This document shows positions 30,032 to 39,339 of a stretch of 64,000 bases of DNA, one piece after another. Source of the stretch: Pseudomonadales bacterium (lineage in GTDB: Bacteria; Pseudomonadota; Gammaproteobacteria; Pseudomonadales; Porticoccaceae). A model generated the notes under the pieces. It was not told where the DNA came from. It ran no database searches and saw only the letters and a program-made list of their open reading frames with translations. The DNA is taken from assembly GCA_024234435.1 (NCBI GenBank), contig JACKOF010000003.1, positions 1 to 64,000 on the forward strand, written 5' to 3'. Each line of letters opens with the position of its first letter. The first letter of the stretch is position 1. The position numbers and the translations under genes were made by a program.

Positions 30032-31249
30032 TTAGTGGGCCGCCCACTCTACCTGGCTCAAGTCAACGCCGTCTTTAAACATATCCCACAGCGGCGACAG
30101 TTCGCGCAACTTATTCACCGCATCCCGGATAATGGAAACCGTATAATCAATCTCCTCTTCCGTTGTAAAACGGCCAATCGAAAACCGTATTGAACTGTGC
30201 GCCAATTCATCATCCAGGCCCAGAGCGCGAAGTACATACGAAGGCTCAAGACTTGCCGATGTGCAGGCAGAGCCCGAAGAAACCGCCAGATCCTTTAACG
30301 CCATAATCAGCGATTCACCTTCGACAAAAGCAAAACTGACATTCAGATTGCTGGCTACTCTCTGACTCAGGGAACCGTTCAGGTGAACCTCTTCCATCTC
30401 CCGCACACCATCCCACAGCTTGTTGCGAAGCTTCAGCAAGCGTGCATTTTCTTCAGCCATTTCTTGTTTGGCTATACGAAACGCTTCACCCATGCCAACA
30501 ATCTGATGCGTCGCGAGAGTGCCCGAACGCATTCCCCGCTCATGACCACCACCGTGGGTCTGCGCTTCTATTCGAACCCGCGGCTTGCGACGCACATACA
30601 GTGCGCCAATACCTTTTGGGCCGTAGATTTTGTGGGCGGACAATGACATCAAATCCACTTTCATGGCTTCCATATCAATCTCTACCTTGCCCGCGCTCTG
30701 GGCCGCATCAACATGGAAAAACACCTTGTGTTCCCGACAAATTTCACCAATTGCAGTTATGTCATTAATGGTACCAATCTCGTTATTGACATGCATCAGT
30801 GAAACAAGCGTAGTATCTTCCCGTATCGCCGCAGCAACGGCTTCCGGCTGGATGATGCCGTCACTGCCGGGATCAAGGTAAGTCACCTCAAATCCTTCCC
30901 TCTCCAGCTGTCGACAGGTATCCAGAACAGCCTTGTGTTCAATTTTGGAAGTAATCAGATGTTTGCCTTTTTTCTGATTAAAGTGCGCACAACCCTTGAT
31001 GGCAAGGTTGTTTGCTTCGGTGGCACCAGATGTCCAGACAATTTCCCGGGGATCTGCATTCAACAGGTCGGCAACCTGTCGACGAGCCGTTTCAACTGCT
31101 TCTTCCGCCTGCCAGCCAAAGCTGTGAGAGCGAGAAGCAGGATTGCCAAAGTTGCCATCGGCAGTCAAGCATTTCGACATGACGTCCGCCACCCGGGGAT
31201 CAACCGGGGTAGTTGCAGAATAATCAAGATAAATTGGCAGTTTCATCAA
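30032..31249 (-). CDS. iscS: Cysteine desulfurase IscS
   Basis: PLP enzyme that removes sulfur from cysteine for clusters and tRNA thiolation. The PLP lysine is residue 207 (LSAHKIYGPKG) and the persulfide cysteine is residue 329 in SSGSACTSASLEP. It is 405 residues from the first of two adjacent ATGs; the second would give 404, equal to E. coli IscS. It follows iscR by 14 bases. Confidence 0.97.
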   Translation of the reverse strand: MMKLPIYLDYSATTPVDPRVADVMSKCLTADGNFGNPASRSHSFGWQAEEAVETARRQVADLLNADPREIVWTSGATEANNLAIKGCAHFNQKKGKHLITSKIEHKAVLDTCRQLEREGFEVTYLDPGSDGIIQPEAVAAAIREDTTLVSLMHVNNEIGTINDITAIGEICREHKVFFHVDAAQSAGKVEIDMEAMKVDLMSLSAHKIYGPKGIGALYVRRKPRVRIEAQTHGGGHERGMRSGTLATHQIVGMGEAFRIAKQEMAEENARLLKLRNKLWDGVREMEEVHLNGSLSQRVASNLNVSFAFVEGESLIMALKDLAVSSGSACTSASLEPSYVLRALGLDDELAHSSIRFSIGRFTTEEEIDYTVSIIRDAVNKLRELSPLWDMFKDGVDLSQVEWAAH

Positions 31250-31263
31250 ATACTCCAGTTAAT

Positions 31264-31737
31264 TCAGGATACAGCGGGGGCCTGTAAAGCGGTTTTATTA
31301 ACCAGCTCATTTTGCCTCAGAGCCACCAGTTTCACCTCATGCTTGTTCATCAGGCTGTGCAGTGTTATTTCATTAAGAAAACGGTGAATCTGCCGACTCA
31401 AGTCATCCCAAAGATGGTGTGTAAGACAGATTTCGCCATTATTGCAATCACCCTTACCCGCGCAACTGGTGGCGTCCACTGATTCATTCACAGCGTCGAT
31501 AATTTCCGCCACACTGATCGCATCACTGTCGCGTTCAAGCCGATAACCACCACCAGGCCCCCGAACACTATTGACCAGTTTGCGCTGGCGCAGTTTTGAA
31601 AACAGCTGCTCCAGGTAGGAAAGAGATATCTCTTGCCGGGCAGAAATATCGGCCAAACTAATCGGTCCCTCATCCACATGCAGGGCCAGATCAAGCATTG
31701 CCGTTACAGCGTATCGTCCACGAGTTGTCAATCGCAT
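31264..31737 (-). CDS. iscR: Iron-sulfur cluster regulator IscR
   Basis: Rrf2-family regulator that senses [2Fe-2S] status and represses its own operon. I chose ATG 31737 because the product then starts MRLTTRGRYAV, and its ligands fall exactly where the family has them: Cys92, Cys98, Cys104 and His107. The open frame extends 11 codons upstream but would shift this numbering. A winged helix occupies the first 65 residues. 157 residues. A type 1-like IscR site overlaps its promoter. Confidence 0.96.
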   Translation of the reverse strand: MRLTTRGRYAVTAMLDLALHVDEGPISLADISARQEISLSYLEQLFSKLRQRKLVNSVRGPGGGYRLERDSDAISVAEIIDAVNESVDATSCAGKGDCNNGEICLTHHLWDDLSRQIHRFLNEITLHSLMNKHEVKLVALRQNELVNKTALQAPAVS

Positions 31738-31777
31738 TGCGCTTTCTCTCTGACTTCTAAATATTGTCACATACCCT

Positions 31778-31811
31778 ATTATGGTAAAAACCTAGTATTT
31801 TAGTCAAGTAA
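31778..31811 (-). promoter_or_regulatory. iscR promoter with type 1 IscR-like site
   Basis: On the reverse strand a -35-like TTGACT (31807-31802) and a -10-like CATAAT (31783-31778) are 18 bases apart, about 41 bases upstream of iscR. The 25-base stretch 31787-31811 matches the E. coli type 1 IscR consensus, as I recall it, at about 20 positions, with the strong half-site YYGACT. Such sites allow cluster-loaded IscR to repress the operon. Confidence 0.65.
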
Positions 31812-31874
31812 TATGTTTCAGCAAGAAATACACGGTTTTGAAGCTCACGCAGCATTTCCCTGCAACCCTGCCGG

Positions 31875-32624
31875 TCACAGGTCTTTGAGTTTTCTGGCCG
31901 CATTTTTTACCGATGTCAGCACGCCTCTGAGAATAGACAGCTCCATTTCATCGAGCCGAATTCGCCCGAACAAACGACGCAGCCGGGTCATAGTTTGACG
32001 CGGGTTATCCTTGTCGTGAAAACCGATATCCACCAGGGCTTCCTCAAGATGCTGGTAAAACATTTCCAAATCCTGAACCTTGGCTGGCGGCACATCCCAA
32101 TCATTTAGCGAAGGCAACTTTCCATCAGCATCGGCAAGGGAAGCCATTCGCGTTTCATAACATAACACCTGAACCGCCGCCGCCAGATTCAATGAGCTGT
32201 ATTCAGGATTTGATGGAATATGCACATGATAGGTGCATTTGTGCAATTCATCGTTGGTTAAACCCCGATCTTCACGGCCAAAGATAATGGCAACGTCGTG
32301 CTCGGCCGATTCCTGCCAGACCCGTTCACCACACGCCCGAGGATGCATAAGCGGCCAGGGTATGCGGCGCCCTCTGGCACTGGTGCCAACCACCATTCCG
32401 CAATCACCAATGGCTTCATCCAGCGTCTCTACGACTATCGCATTATCCAACACATCCAGTGCACTCGCAGCACGCCACACCGCACGATCAGCGGGGTACT
32501 CTTTAGGTGCTACCAGGTACAAACGGGACAACCCCATATTTTTCATTGCCCGGGCAGCACCACCAATATTACCCGGATGCGACGTATTCACCAGCACAAC
32601 TCGAATATTGTCAAAACTACCCAT
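31875..32624 (-). CDS. trmJ: tRNA (Cm32/Um32) methyltransferase TrmJ
   Basis: SPOUT-class enzyme that methylates the 2'-hydroxyl of position 32 in several tRNAs. The start RVVLVNTSHPGNIGGAARAM is diagnostic, and the knotted SAM site is formed by FGREDRGLTNDEL and IPSNPEYSSLNLAAAVQ. The helical C-terminal extension is present. 249 residues. In Pseudomonas-like genomes it lies next to suhB and iscR, as here. Confidence 0.95.
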   Translation of the reverse strand: MGSFDNIRVVLVNTSHPGNIGGAARAMKNMGLSRLYLVAPKEYPADRAVWRAASALDVLDNAIVVETLDEAIGDCGMVVGTSARGRRIPWPLMHPRACGERVWQESAEHDVAIIFGREDRGLTNDELHKCTYHVHIPSNPEYSSLNLAAAVQVLCYETRMASLADADGKLPSLNDWDVPPAKVQDLEMFYQHLEEALVDIGFHDKDNPRQTMTRLRRLFGRIRLDEMELSILRGVLTSVKNAARKLKDL

Positions 32625-32863
32625 ACTACCGAGACCTTAAACCAATATTAAAACGATTGTTTATACCGAAGCAGGTTTTCCTGATCGGATACTGCCGTAA
32701 CAGCAAGCGTAAAAGGCCGCGGATTTTATCAGGATGCGAACACAAAAGCTCTCCCATGCACAAAATCACTCTGTTACAATGCCGCGCTTCTTGCCTCGGC
32801 TACAACTACGGCAACTTTGATACGGCAATATACGCTCACAACCTTTCAGGAATCAGGCTGACA

Positions 32864-33667
32864 ATGGAACCCATGGTAAATATCGCCCTGCGCGCTGCAC
32901 GCAAGGCTGGTGAGATGATCGCCCGCGCCTCCGATCGCACCGATTTGATTAAAATCGATGAGAAAGGCCTGAATGACTACGTCACAGAAATTGACCGAGC
33001 CTCGGAAAAGGAGGTGATTTACCACCTCCGAAAGGCCTATCCGGACCACTGCATCACCGGTGAGGAGTCAGGTTTTCTGAAAGGCGAAAACAGCGACTAC
33101 GAATGGATTATTGATCCGTTGGATGGAACAACCAATTTCATCCACGGGATCCCTCATTTCGCCGTCTCAATAGGCTGTGTATACAAGGGTCGGCTGGAGC
33201 ACGCCGTTGTACTGGATCCCATGCGCCAGGAAGAGTTTACCGCCAGCCGCGGTCGAGGAGCCTATCTGAACGGCAAGCGTATTCGGGTGAGCGGCCACTC
33301 AAAAATGGCTGGCGCCATCGTTGGCACCGGCATTCCGTTTAACAGCCCGTCGATTGATCACATGGAACCTTACCTGAAATGCCTGACTGAACTGGCAAGC
33401 CAGTCTTCAGGCATTCGTCGGTTGGGGGTTGCTTCGCTGGATCTGGCATATCTGGCTGCCGGTAGATTGGATACATTCTGGGAAATGAGCCTGAAACCCT
33501 GGGATATCGCCGCAGGACTCCTGCTGGTCAAGGAAGCGGGTGGCCTGGTAAGTGATTTCCAGGGTGGTGACCATTATATGGAGAGTGGCAATATCGTCTC
33601 CGCCACACCAAAGCTTTTCAAGCCGACGCTTCAAGTCGTACAAAAGCATCTCGGATACTTGAAGTAG
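32864..33667 (+). CDS. suhB: Inositol-1-monophosphatase / NusA-associated factor SuhB
   Basis: Metal-dependent phosphatase that in E. coli also joins the rRNA antitermination complex. The ATG at 32864 gives 267 residues starting MEPMVNIALRAARKAGEM. The longer open frame upstream (from 32507) crosses the trmJ promoter and is not family-like. Metal motifs are GEESG, DPLDGTTNFIHG and WDIAAG. It is divergent from trmJ. Confidence 0.95.
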   Translation: MEPMVNIALRAARKAGEMIARASDRTDLIKIDEKGLNDYVTEIDRASEKEVIYHLRKAYPDHCITGEESGFLKGENSDYEWIIDPLDGTTNFIHGIPHFAVSIGCVYKGRLEHAVVLDPMRQEEFTASRGRGAYLNGKRIRVSGHSKMAGAIVGTGIPFNSPSIDHMEPYLKCLTELASQSSGIRRLGVASLDLAYLAAGRLDTFWEMSLKPWDIAAGLLLVKEAGGLVSDFQGGDHYMESGNIVSATPKLFKPTLQVVQKHLGYLK

Positions 33668-33907
33668 GCAACTTATAACCGGTTCGACACTCACTGCTGG
33701 AAGTATGATCAAGCCATTTCTCAATGAAGCGATAAAAAAATTCATTCGATGCTGGCAAATTCGTGCAAACTGGGCTATCTATTAAGGTCTGGCAGATGAG
33801 ATTATCAGGTATTCCGTCATCAGTATGACTCATCGCCCGTCAGATTTTTGCCGGTATCCTCAGAATCAGAAAAGGTGTACATCTTACGTTTAAGGAAGGC
33901 ATAGAGC

Positions 33908-34237
33908 ATGGAAGAAAAAGCAGCAATAGCAAAAAGGTTTCTGGAAGTCCGTAAAAACATCAACAAAGGCATCCCCCCTGCGAGTGAAGAGGAGTTCGCC
34001 GCTATTTATACACAACTGATAACCGGCTTCTATGGCACAATAAAGGCGACTGGCATAGGTTCCGAGCTGGGTATAATGATCAACTCTTTCGATAGTAAAA
34101 CCGGGAATACCCGTCTGTTTTTATTTACACCTGCCAGGGAAGATCAGAATTTAAACTTCGAAACTGCAGCCACCACACCGGTAATGGACAAAACCTCACC
34201 GGATACATTTGGCGCAACGGTTTCTTATAGCTTCTAA
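33908..34237 (+). CDS. Small hypothetical protein (109 aa)
   Basis: An ORF with a strong ribosome-binding site (AAGGAAGG, 8 bases before the ATG), which is why I list it. The first 40 residues are a charged helix; the rest alternates like beta strands and ends GATVSYSF, a tail resembling the aromatic C-terminus of outer-membrane barrels. However, there is no signal peptide and the protein is too short for a barrel. It may be the remnant of a larger outer-membrane gene or a small cytoplasmic protein. It stands alone, 240 bases after suhB, and converges on avtA. I do not recognise a family. Confidence 0.45.
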   Translation: MEEKAAIAKRFLEVRKNINKGIPPASEEEFAAIYTQLITGFYGTIKATGIGSELGIMINSFDSKTGNTRLFLFTPAREDQNLNFETAATTPVMDKTSPDTFGATVSYSF

Positions 34238-34327
34238 GCTTTTTTAATATCCGGTTACCAGGCAATATCCGAATCATAAAAGGCATGGCCACCCACTGTC
34301 GACAATGGCGGCTCAACCGTTGGCAAG

Positions 34328-35584
34328 TCACCCTCGGAGGAAAGCAGCCCTTACTTCGTCAGCAATAATCTGCACCCCTTTTTTTATGCTCCCCGGGTCT
34401 TGAGCATAAGAGACCCGGATACACTCCTGCCTATGCTGCCAATCATCCTCAAGCCCCGGGAAAAACTGACAGCCAGGCACGACCAGCACACCTCTACTTT
34501 TAAGGCGTTCATAAAGCTCCATACTGGAAATGGGCATACCCTCAAACCAGAGCCACAGGAATATCGCCCCCTCTGGCGTGTGAATGCGGCAGGGCAAATC
34601 ACTCATTGCATCGCGAAACCAGTTAAGTGTCTGCCACGCACGCTCCTGGTAAAACGCTGCCAGCGTTTTACGCCCTATTGTGAGAATTTCGCCGCTGGCA
34701 AACAATTGCTTCGCAATAGCGGGGCCAAAATTGCCGCAGGCGAGACTCAATACCGTATTGGCACGGCTGTAAGCCTCAACAATTTCTTCGCTGGCCACGA
34801 TGATTCCCGTTCGGGTGCCTGGCAAGCCCAGTTTGGACAGACTCAAAACAAGTATCGTATTTTCATTCCAGAACGGCGTTGCATCGTTAAACAGAATACC
34901 AGGGAACGGCAGCCCATAGGCGCCATCAAGAATAAATGGAATATCATGTTCTCGAGCCAGCGTATCAAGACTGGCAATTTCGTCATCTGTCAGTACATTA
35001 CCCGTCGGATTTGTCGGCCTCGATGCCGCCAGCGCTGCGATACCAGAAGTCAGTTTCAGATTTGAAAAGTCCACGTGATACTTGAAAAGATGATGTTCTA
35101 TTTTTTCAATCGTCGGTCTGCTGGCAGAGAACATACCCGCCTCCACACCAATATCGCTGTACCCGATATACTCAGGTGTCACAGGCAAATGGATGGTTTT
35201 GTTCGAACCGTCAGTCTGCTTGCCCGCAAACATATTAAACAACACAAAAAAAGCACTCTGACTGCCATTGGACACGGCAACATTGCGCTCAGAGAGCTGC
35301 CAACCAAACTCGCGCCTCAACAGCTCTGCAACCTGTCGGCAAAATTCGGACTCCCCTTTGGGTGACTGATAGACACCAAACAGCTGGTGGCGTTGCTCGG
35401 GATCATCGAGAACTTCCTGCAGTCTGCGCTGAAAAACCTCTTCAACCGCCGCAAGCCGGGCCGGGTTACCACCGCCCATAAAAATCATTTGCGGGTTTTC
35501 ACTGAGCGCATACGACAGGTCATCCATTAGCTCCACAATACCGGAGCGCCCCGCAAATTTTTCACCAAATTGAGATAACTTCAC
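34328..35584 (-). CDS. avtA: Valine-pyruvate aminotransferase
   Basis: PLP-dependent transaminase interconverting valine/2-oxoisovalerate and alanine/pyruvate. The start SQFGEKFAGRSGIVELMDDL and the PLP-lysine region SLSKLGLPGTRTG are characteristic of AvtA, and SRPTNPTGNV supplies the substrate-binding arginine/asparagine region. 418 residues, normal size. It is downstream of the aldehyde dehydrogenase, 58 bases apart on the same strand. Confidence 0.93.
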   Translation of the reverse strand: MKLSQFGEKFAGRSGIVELMDDLSYALSENPQMIFMGGGNPARLAAVEEVFQRRLQEVLDDPEQRHQLFGVYQSPKGESEFCRQVAELLRREFGWQLSERNVAVSNGSQSAFFVLFNMFAGKQTDGSNKTIHLPVTPEYIGYSDIGVEAGMFSASRPTIEKIEHHLFKYHVDFSNLKLTSGIAALAASRPTNPTGNVLTDDEIASLDTLAREHDIPFILDGAYGLPFPGILFNDATPFWNENTILVLSLSKLGLPGTRTGIIVASEEIVEAYSRANTVLSLACGNFGPAIAKQLFASGEILTIGRKTLAAFYQERAWQTLNWFRDAMSDLPCRIHTPEGAIFLWLWFEGMPISSMELYERLKSRGVLVVPGCQFFPGLEDDWQHRQECIRVSYAQDPGSIKKGVQIIADEVRAAFLRG

Positions 35585-35642
35585 ACTATATTTTCACTTG
35601 ATTAACGGCCGTATTCATACATTCAGCCTTTACTTTCTCGTT

Positions 35643-37073
35643 TCAACCAACCGGATTGGCAATGGCCTTGATCTCGAGGTACTCCTCGAATCCAAAACGC
35701 CCCCACTCCCGGCCATTGCCAGACTGCTTGTAGCCGCCAAACGGGGCATCTATGGCCTGTAATGCCCCGTTGATATAAACCATGCCCGTCTTCAGCTTAC
35801 GAGCCACACGATGCGCCCGTTCGAGGCTCCCTGATTGAATATAACTTGCCAAACCATAGGGCGTATCGTTGGCAATACGAATGGCCTCCTCTTCCTCACC
35901 ATAGGAAATCATCGAAAGCACCGGCCCGAAAATTTCCTCGCGTGCAATGGTCATTCGGTTATCAACGTCGGCAAAAATGGTAGGCCGAACGAAATGCCCC
36001 TGAACCATACCTTCCGGCTTTCCCATACCACCTGCAATCAAGCGGGCACCTTCATCAATACCCTGCGCAATCAGCGACTGAATTTTTTCAAACTGTTGCC
36101 TGCTGACAACTGGACCAATATGGGTTCCTTCATCCGAGGAATGCCCGACAACCGTTGACTCGGCTACATTCCTGGCAATGTCTATTGCCCGCTCGTAACA
36201 GCTTACCGGCACCAGCATTCGCGTTGGAGAATTGCATGACTGCCCGCTATTGGCAAAACAACTGCGAACGCCGTGCGTGACTGCTTTTAACAAATCAGCA
36301 TCATCAAGAATAATGTTGGCTGATTTGCCACCCAGCTCCTGGGTTACCCGCTTCACCGAGTCGGCAGCAGCCTTGGCCACAGCAACACCCGCTCTGGTGG
36401 AGCCGGTAATCGAGATCATATCCACACCCGGGTGTACCGCCAGCGCCTCGCCCACAACAGCACCCGCCCCGTCAACAAGATTGAACACCCCGGCAGGAAA
36501 ATCCGCTTCATCAACCATCTCGGCAAACAGGTGTGCGCTCAAAGGCGCCAGTTCACTGGGCTTCAGTACAACGGTGCAACCGGTGGCCAACGCCGGAATC
36601 ACTTTACAGGCCACCTGATTGATGGGCCAATTCCAGGGTGTAATCAGGGCGCAGACGCCAACCGGTTCTTTCAGTAGCGTGGTATTGCCCAGCTGAGACT
36701 CAAACTCATAACGACTCAGAACATCAATGGCCTGCTGCAGGTGCGCAACCCCCCGGGCAGCCTGGGTCGATCGCGCGAAAGTGATTGGCGCGCCCATCTC
36801 GACGGAAATAAGCTCGGCCATCTCGTCATAACGCGATTGATAAATAACCAGCAGTCTTTCGAGCAACTGAAGACGCTGCTCTCGACTGCTTTGTGAATAA
36901 CACTCAAAGGCATTACGAGCAGCAGCAACGGCTCGGTCAGCATCTGCCACCGAGCCAATGGAGATCAAACCGACCTTTTCCTCTGAAGACGGATTTTCCA
37001 CTTCAAAGTCAACCGCAGACAGCGGCTCAACCCAGCCACCATCAATATAAAACTGGCGACAATCTTTCATCAT
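35643..37073 (-). CDS. NAD(P)+-dependent aldehyde dehydrogenase
   Basis: Oxidises an aldehyde to its acid. Hallmarks include PWNWPINQVACKVIPAL, the glutamate base in TQELGGKSANI and the nucleophilic cysteine in NSGQSCNSPTRM. The NAD-binding ITGSTRAG motif and the EEIFGPVLS segment are also present. The 476 residues start at one of two adjacent ATGs. Substrate specificity cannot be read from sequence. It lies 19 bases after the TlpA-like gene, so the two are likely cotranscribed. Confidence 0.93.
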   Translation of the reverse strand: MMKDCRQFYIDGGWVEPLSAVDFEVENPSSEEKVGLISIGSVADADRAVAAARNAFECYSQSSREQRLQLLERLLVIYQSRYDEMAELISVEMGAPITFARSTQAARGVAHLQQAIDVLSRYEFESQLGNTTLLKEPVGVCALITPWNWPINQVACKVIPALATGCTVVLKPSELAPLSAHLFAEMVDEADFPAGVFNLVDGAGAVVGEALAVHPGVDMISITGSTRAGVAVAKAAADSVKRVTQELGGKSANIILDDADLLKAVTHGVRSCFANSGQSCNSPTRMLVPVSCYERAIDIARNVAESTVVGHSSDEGTHIGPVVSRQQFEKIQSLIAQGIDEGARLIAGGMGKPEGMVQGHFVRPTIFADVDNRMTIAREEIFGPVLSMISYGEEEEAIRIANDTPYGLASYIQSGSLERAHRVARKLKTGMVYINGALQAIDAPFGGYKQSGNGREWGRFGFEEYLEIKAIANPVG

Positions 37074-37092
37074 GATTTGCTGCCCTTAACCA

Positions 37093-37593
37093 CTATTCGC
37101 CAACAGCCATTTCTTCCGGCAAGCTGGCGACCACATGCCTTAGGCTCCGCACTGACTGTGGCCCAAGCAACACTTGCTGGAATTTTCCTCTCCGGTCAAT
37201 TACCAGTGTTTCCGGCAATACTCCGCTAGGGGTTGCATCAAAAACAGCCCGAGGGTCCTGCGTCAGCTGGGCAAAGGTAATACCCATCTTGTCAGCCTGC
37301 TCACGAAGTTCATCACCCGTTACACCGTCAAAGTTAACACCGAGTACCACCACCTGACCTGAAAACTCTTCCTGCAGCGCATTCAAAGCCGGAATTTCCT
37401 GGCGGCAGGGCGTGCACCACTCGGCCCAATAATTAATCAGCACAACCTTGCCCAACAGCCGGGAAAAGTCGATACGACTGCCGTCAAGTGTCTCATAGCC
37501 CGGTGGCGGCTCCTCGTCAGGCGTGCAGGCCACTGCTGCCAGCAACAGGACGCTCAGAAACAGTGTGCCCGCCCGTTTTTTACAGAAGCTCAT
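37093..37593 (-). CDS. TlpA-like thioredoxin-fold lipoprotein
   Basis: Membrane-anchored periplasmic thiol-disulfide protein. A signal with lipobox AVAC (cysteine at about residue 23) is followed by a thioredoxin fold with active site WCTPC and the cis-proline region near SGVLPETLVID. 166 residues. Proteins of this type reduce periplasmic disulfides, for example during cytochrome c maturation, but no ccm genes are nearby. Its ATG overlaps the stop of the YihY-like gene by one base. Confidence 0.88.
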   Translation of the reverse strand: MSFCKKRAGTLFLSVLLLAAVACTPDEEPPPGYETLDGSRIDFSRLLGKVVLINYWAEWCTPCRQEIPALNALQEEFSGQVVVLGVNFDGVTGDELREQADKMGITFAQLTQDPRAVFDATPSGVLPETLVIDRRGKFQQVLLGPQSVRSLRHVVASLPEEMAVGE

Positions 37594-38852
37594 TATTGCA
37601 CCTCCTGTTCATTTACCCGTGACGGGTTCAAACCACCAAACAATTCTGCCAGGGTCGGTGAAAACAGTTCATTCAAATTCTGGTCAGCATTTTTCATCAG
37701 CTGAATCACACGGCTGCTCCAGGGATATTTCTGTAGTGACTCGGTAGCCTTCAAACCGGGCTGTTCAAATGTGCCCAGACCGGCGAATGACATCACATCA
37801 ATCAATTTCAACTGACCCGGATCACGGGTCAACACATATCGACCCGAACTGGTTGCCACCAGCACATTCTGCTTCAGCAACATATCGCGTATCTGGCGCC
37901 AGTGCTGTTGTTCAATGCCCTCATCAAACATATCCTTGTCAGCAACCGACAACCCCTGCTGTTGCCGCTGCCAGCATTCCCATAGCACCACCAGCACAGC
38001 AATCAAATCCGGATAATCATACCCCCGCCAGGCACCCTTGAATGTTTCCATGGCCCTGACCAGCTCCGCTCCCGCCAGCACAATAATCCACATACAATAA
38101 ATCCATATCAGAAAAACCGGCACTACAGCAAAGGCTCCATACACATTGGCGTAGCTGGAATTTGCTATTAGCATACCGAACGCCAGTTTTGCCAACTCGA
38201 AAAACACCATGGTGACAAAACCGCCGACCACAGCGTAACGCAGTGATACCTTGCAGTTTGGCACGGCCATAAACAACAGGGTGAATGCCAGCCAGGTCAA
38301 CAACAGGGGCAAATACTCGAATACCAGTGCAACAAGTCCAAGACTGTCAACTTCATCCACTATCAACTGAAATGAAACCAGGTAGGTTCTCATCATCAGC
38401 CCCATACCCAGCAGCAACGGGCCAAGGCTGAGGATACCCCAGTAAAGCAAGAAGGCTGAGAGTCCCTTGCGACCGCCCGAAGCACTCCAGATGGTGTTAA
38501 ATGTCTTTTCGATATTTGCCAGCATCAAGTAAGACGTTAGCACCAGAATAACCGCTCCCAGCGCAGACAGTTTGCGAGCCTGATTGGAAAATTCGGACAG
38601 GTACTGCTGAATCTCTGCGCCACTTTGCGGTACAAAGTTACTGAAGATCAACTCCTGAACCTGAACACCCAACCCCTGAAACGCAGGCACCAGCGAGAAC
38701 ATCGAATACATCAATGTCATAATCGGTACAACCGCAAACAAGCTCATATAGGTCAATGCAGCGGCGCTCTGACGGCAATCATCGGCGATAAAACCTCGCC
38801 ACAAATGCTGTAAAAAATGTCCCGCAGCGGATAGCTGCTGTTTTGCATCCAT
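37593..38852 (-). CDS. YihY/UPF0761-family inner-membrane protein
   Basis: Integral membrane protein with about six hydrophobic segments and the family signature SAAALTYMSLFAVVPIM near the N-terminus. Start is uncertain: ATG 38852 (419 residues) is used here, with ATG 38882 as an alternative. The frame is open to a GTG at 38927. After the last membrane helix there is a C-terminal cytoplasmic region of about 130 residues that looks like a winged helix (RQIRDMLLKQNVLVATSSG). Function is unknown; it is often miscalled ribonuclease BN. Confidence 0.88.
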   Translation of the reverse strand: MDAKQQLSAAGHFLQHLWRGFIADDCRQSAAALTYMSLFAVVPIMTLMYSMFSLVPAFQGLGVQVQELIFSNFVPQSGAEIQQYLSEFSNQARKLSALGAVILVLTSYLMLANIEKTFNTIWSASGGRKGLSAFLLYWGILSLGPLLLGMGLMMRTYLVSFQLIVDEVDSLGLVALVFEYLPLLLTWLAFTLLFMAVPNCKVSLRYAVVGGFVTMVFFELAKLAFGMLIANSSYANVYGAFAVVPVFLIWIYCMWIIVLAGAELVRAMETFKGAWRGYDYPDLIAVLVVLWECWQRQQQGLSVADKDMFDEGIEQQHWRQIRDMLLKQNVLVATSSGRYVLTRDPGQLKLIDVMSFAGLGTFEQPGLKATESLQKYPWSSRVIQLMKNADQNLNELFSPTLAELFGGLNPSRVNEQEVQ

Positions 38853-38994
38853 ACGGTTTACCCTGTACCTGTTCTCTGTCATTAGTCTCTGTTGTTGGCT
38901 CCCTACCACCTTAATATTCTGCCTCACCTTTATTCGAAGACAATATTCCGGCTAGAATGGCACCCTTCCCAACATTGTATGACATACCGAGACC

Positions 38995-39339
38995 ATGGCC
39001 ACTATTTATCACAACCCACGCTGTTCGAAATCCCGCCAGACCCTACAACTGCTGGAGGATAATAATATCCAGCCCGAGGTTCTTCTGTATCTTGAAACGC
39101 CACCCAACGCCAAAACGTTAAAAGACCTTCTCGGCAAATTGGGCATTTCTGCGCGCCAGCTGTTACGCACCGGAGAGGACGCCTACAAAGAGAACAACCT
39201 TGGCGACAAAACCCTCAGCGAAACAGATCTGATTAACGCCATGGTCAAGCACCCAAAACTGATTGAACGCCCTATCGTCGTCAACGGCAATAAAGCGGCT
39301 ATTGGTCGGCCCCCGGAAATGGTACTGGAGTTATTTTGA
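38995..39339 (+). CDS. arsC: ArsC-type arsenate reductase (glutaredoxin class)
   Basis: Thioredoxin-fold reductase, 114 residues. The catalytic cysteine is in NPRCSKSRQTLQLL, and the conserved arginines are in LLRTGEDAYK and HPKLIERPIVV. Without arsB or arsR nearby, its role in arsenate resistance is uncertain; this chromosomal arsC-wrbA-DUF2069 trio is common in Pseudomonas relatives. Its stop overlaps the wrbA start. Confidence 0.92.
   Translation: MATIYHNPRCSKSRQTLQLLEDNNIQPEVLLYLETPPNAKTLKDLLGKLGISARQLLRTGEDAYKENNLGDKTLSETDLINAMVKHPKLIERPIVVNGNKAAIGRPPEMVLELF

Noticed and set aside
34216..34250. Possible terminator AGCT-TCTA-AGCT plus T-run after the small ORF
   Set aside because: The stem is only 4-5 bp; the T-run is real but the hairpin is too weak to call.
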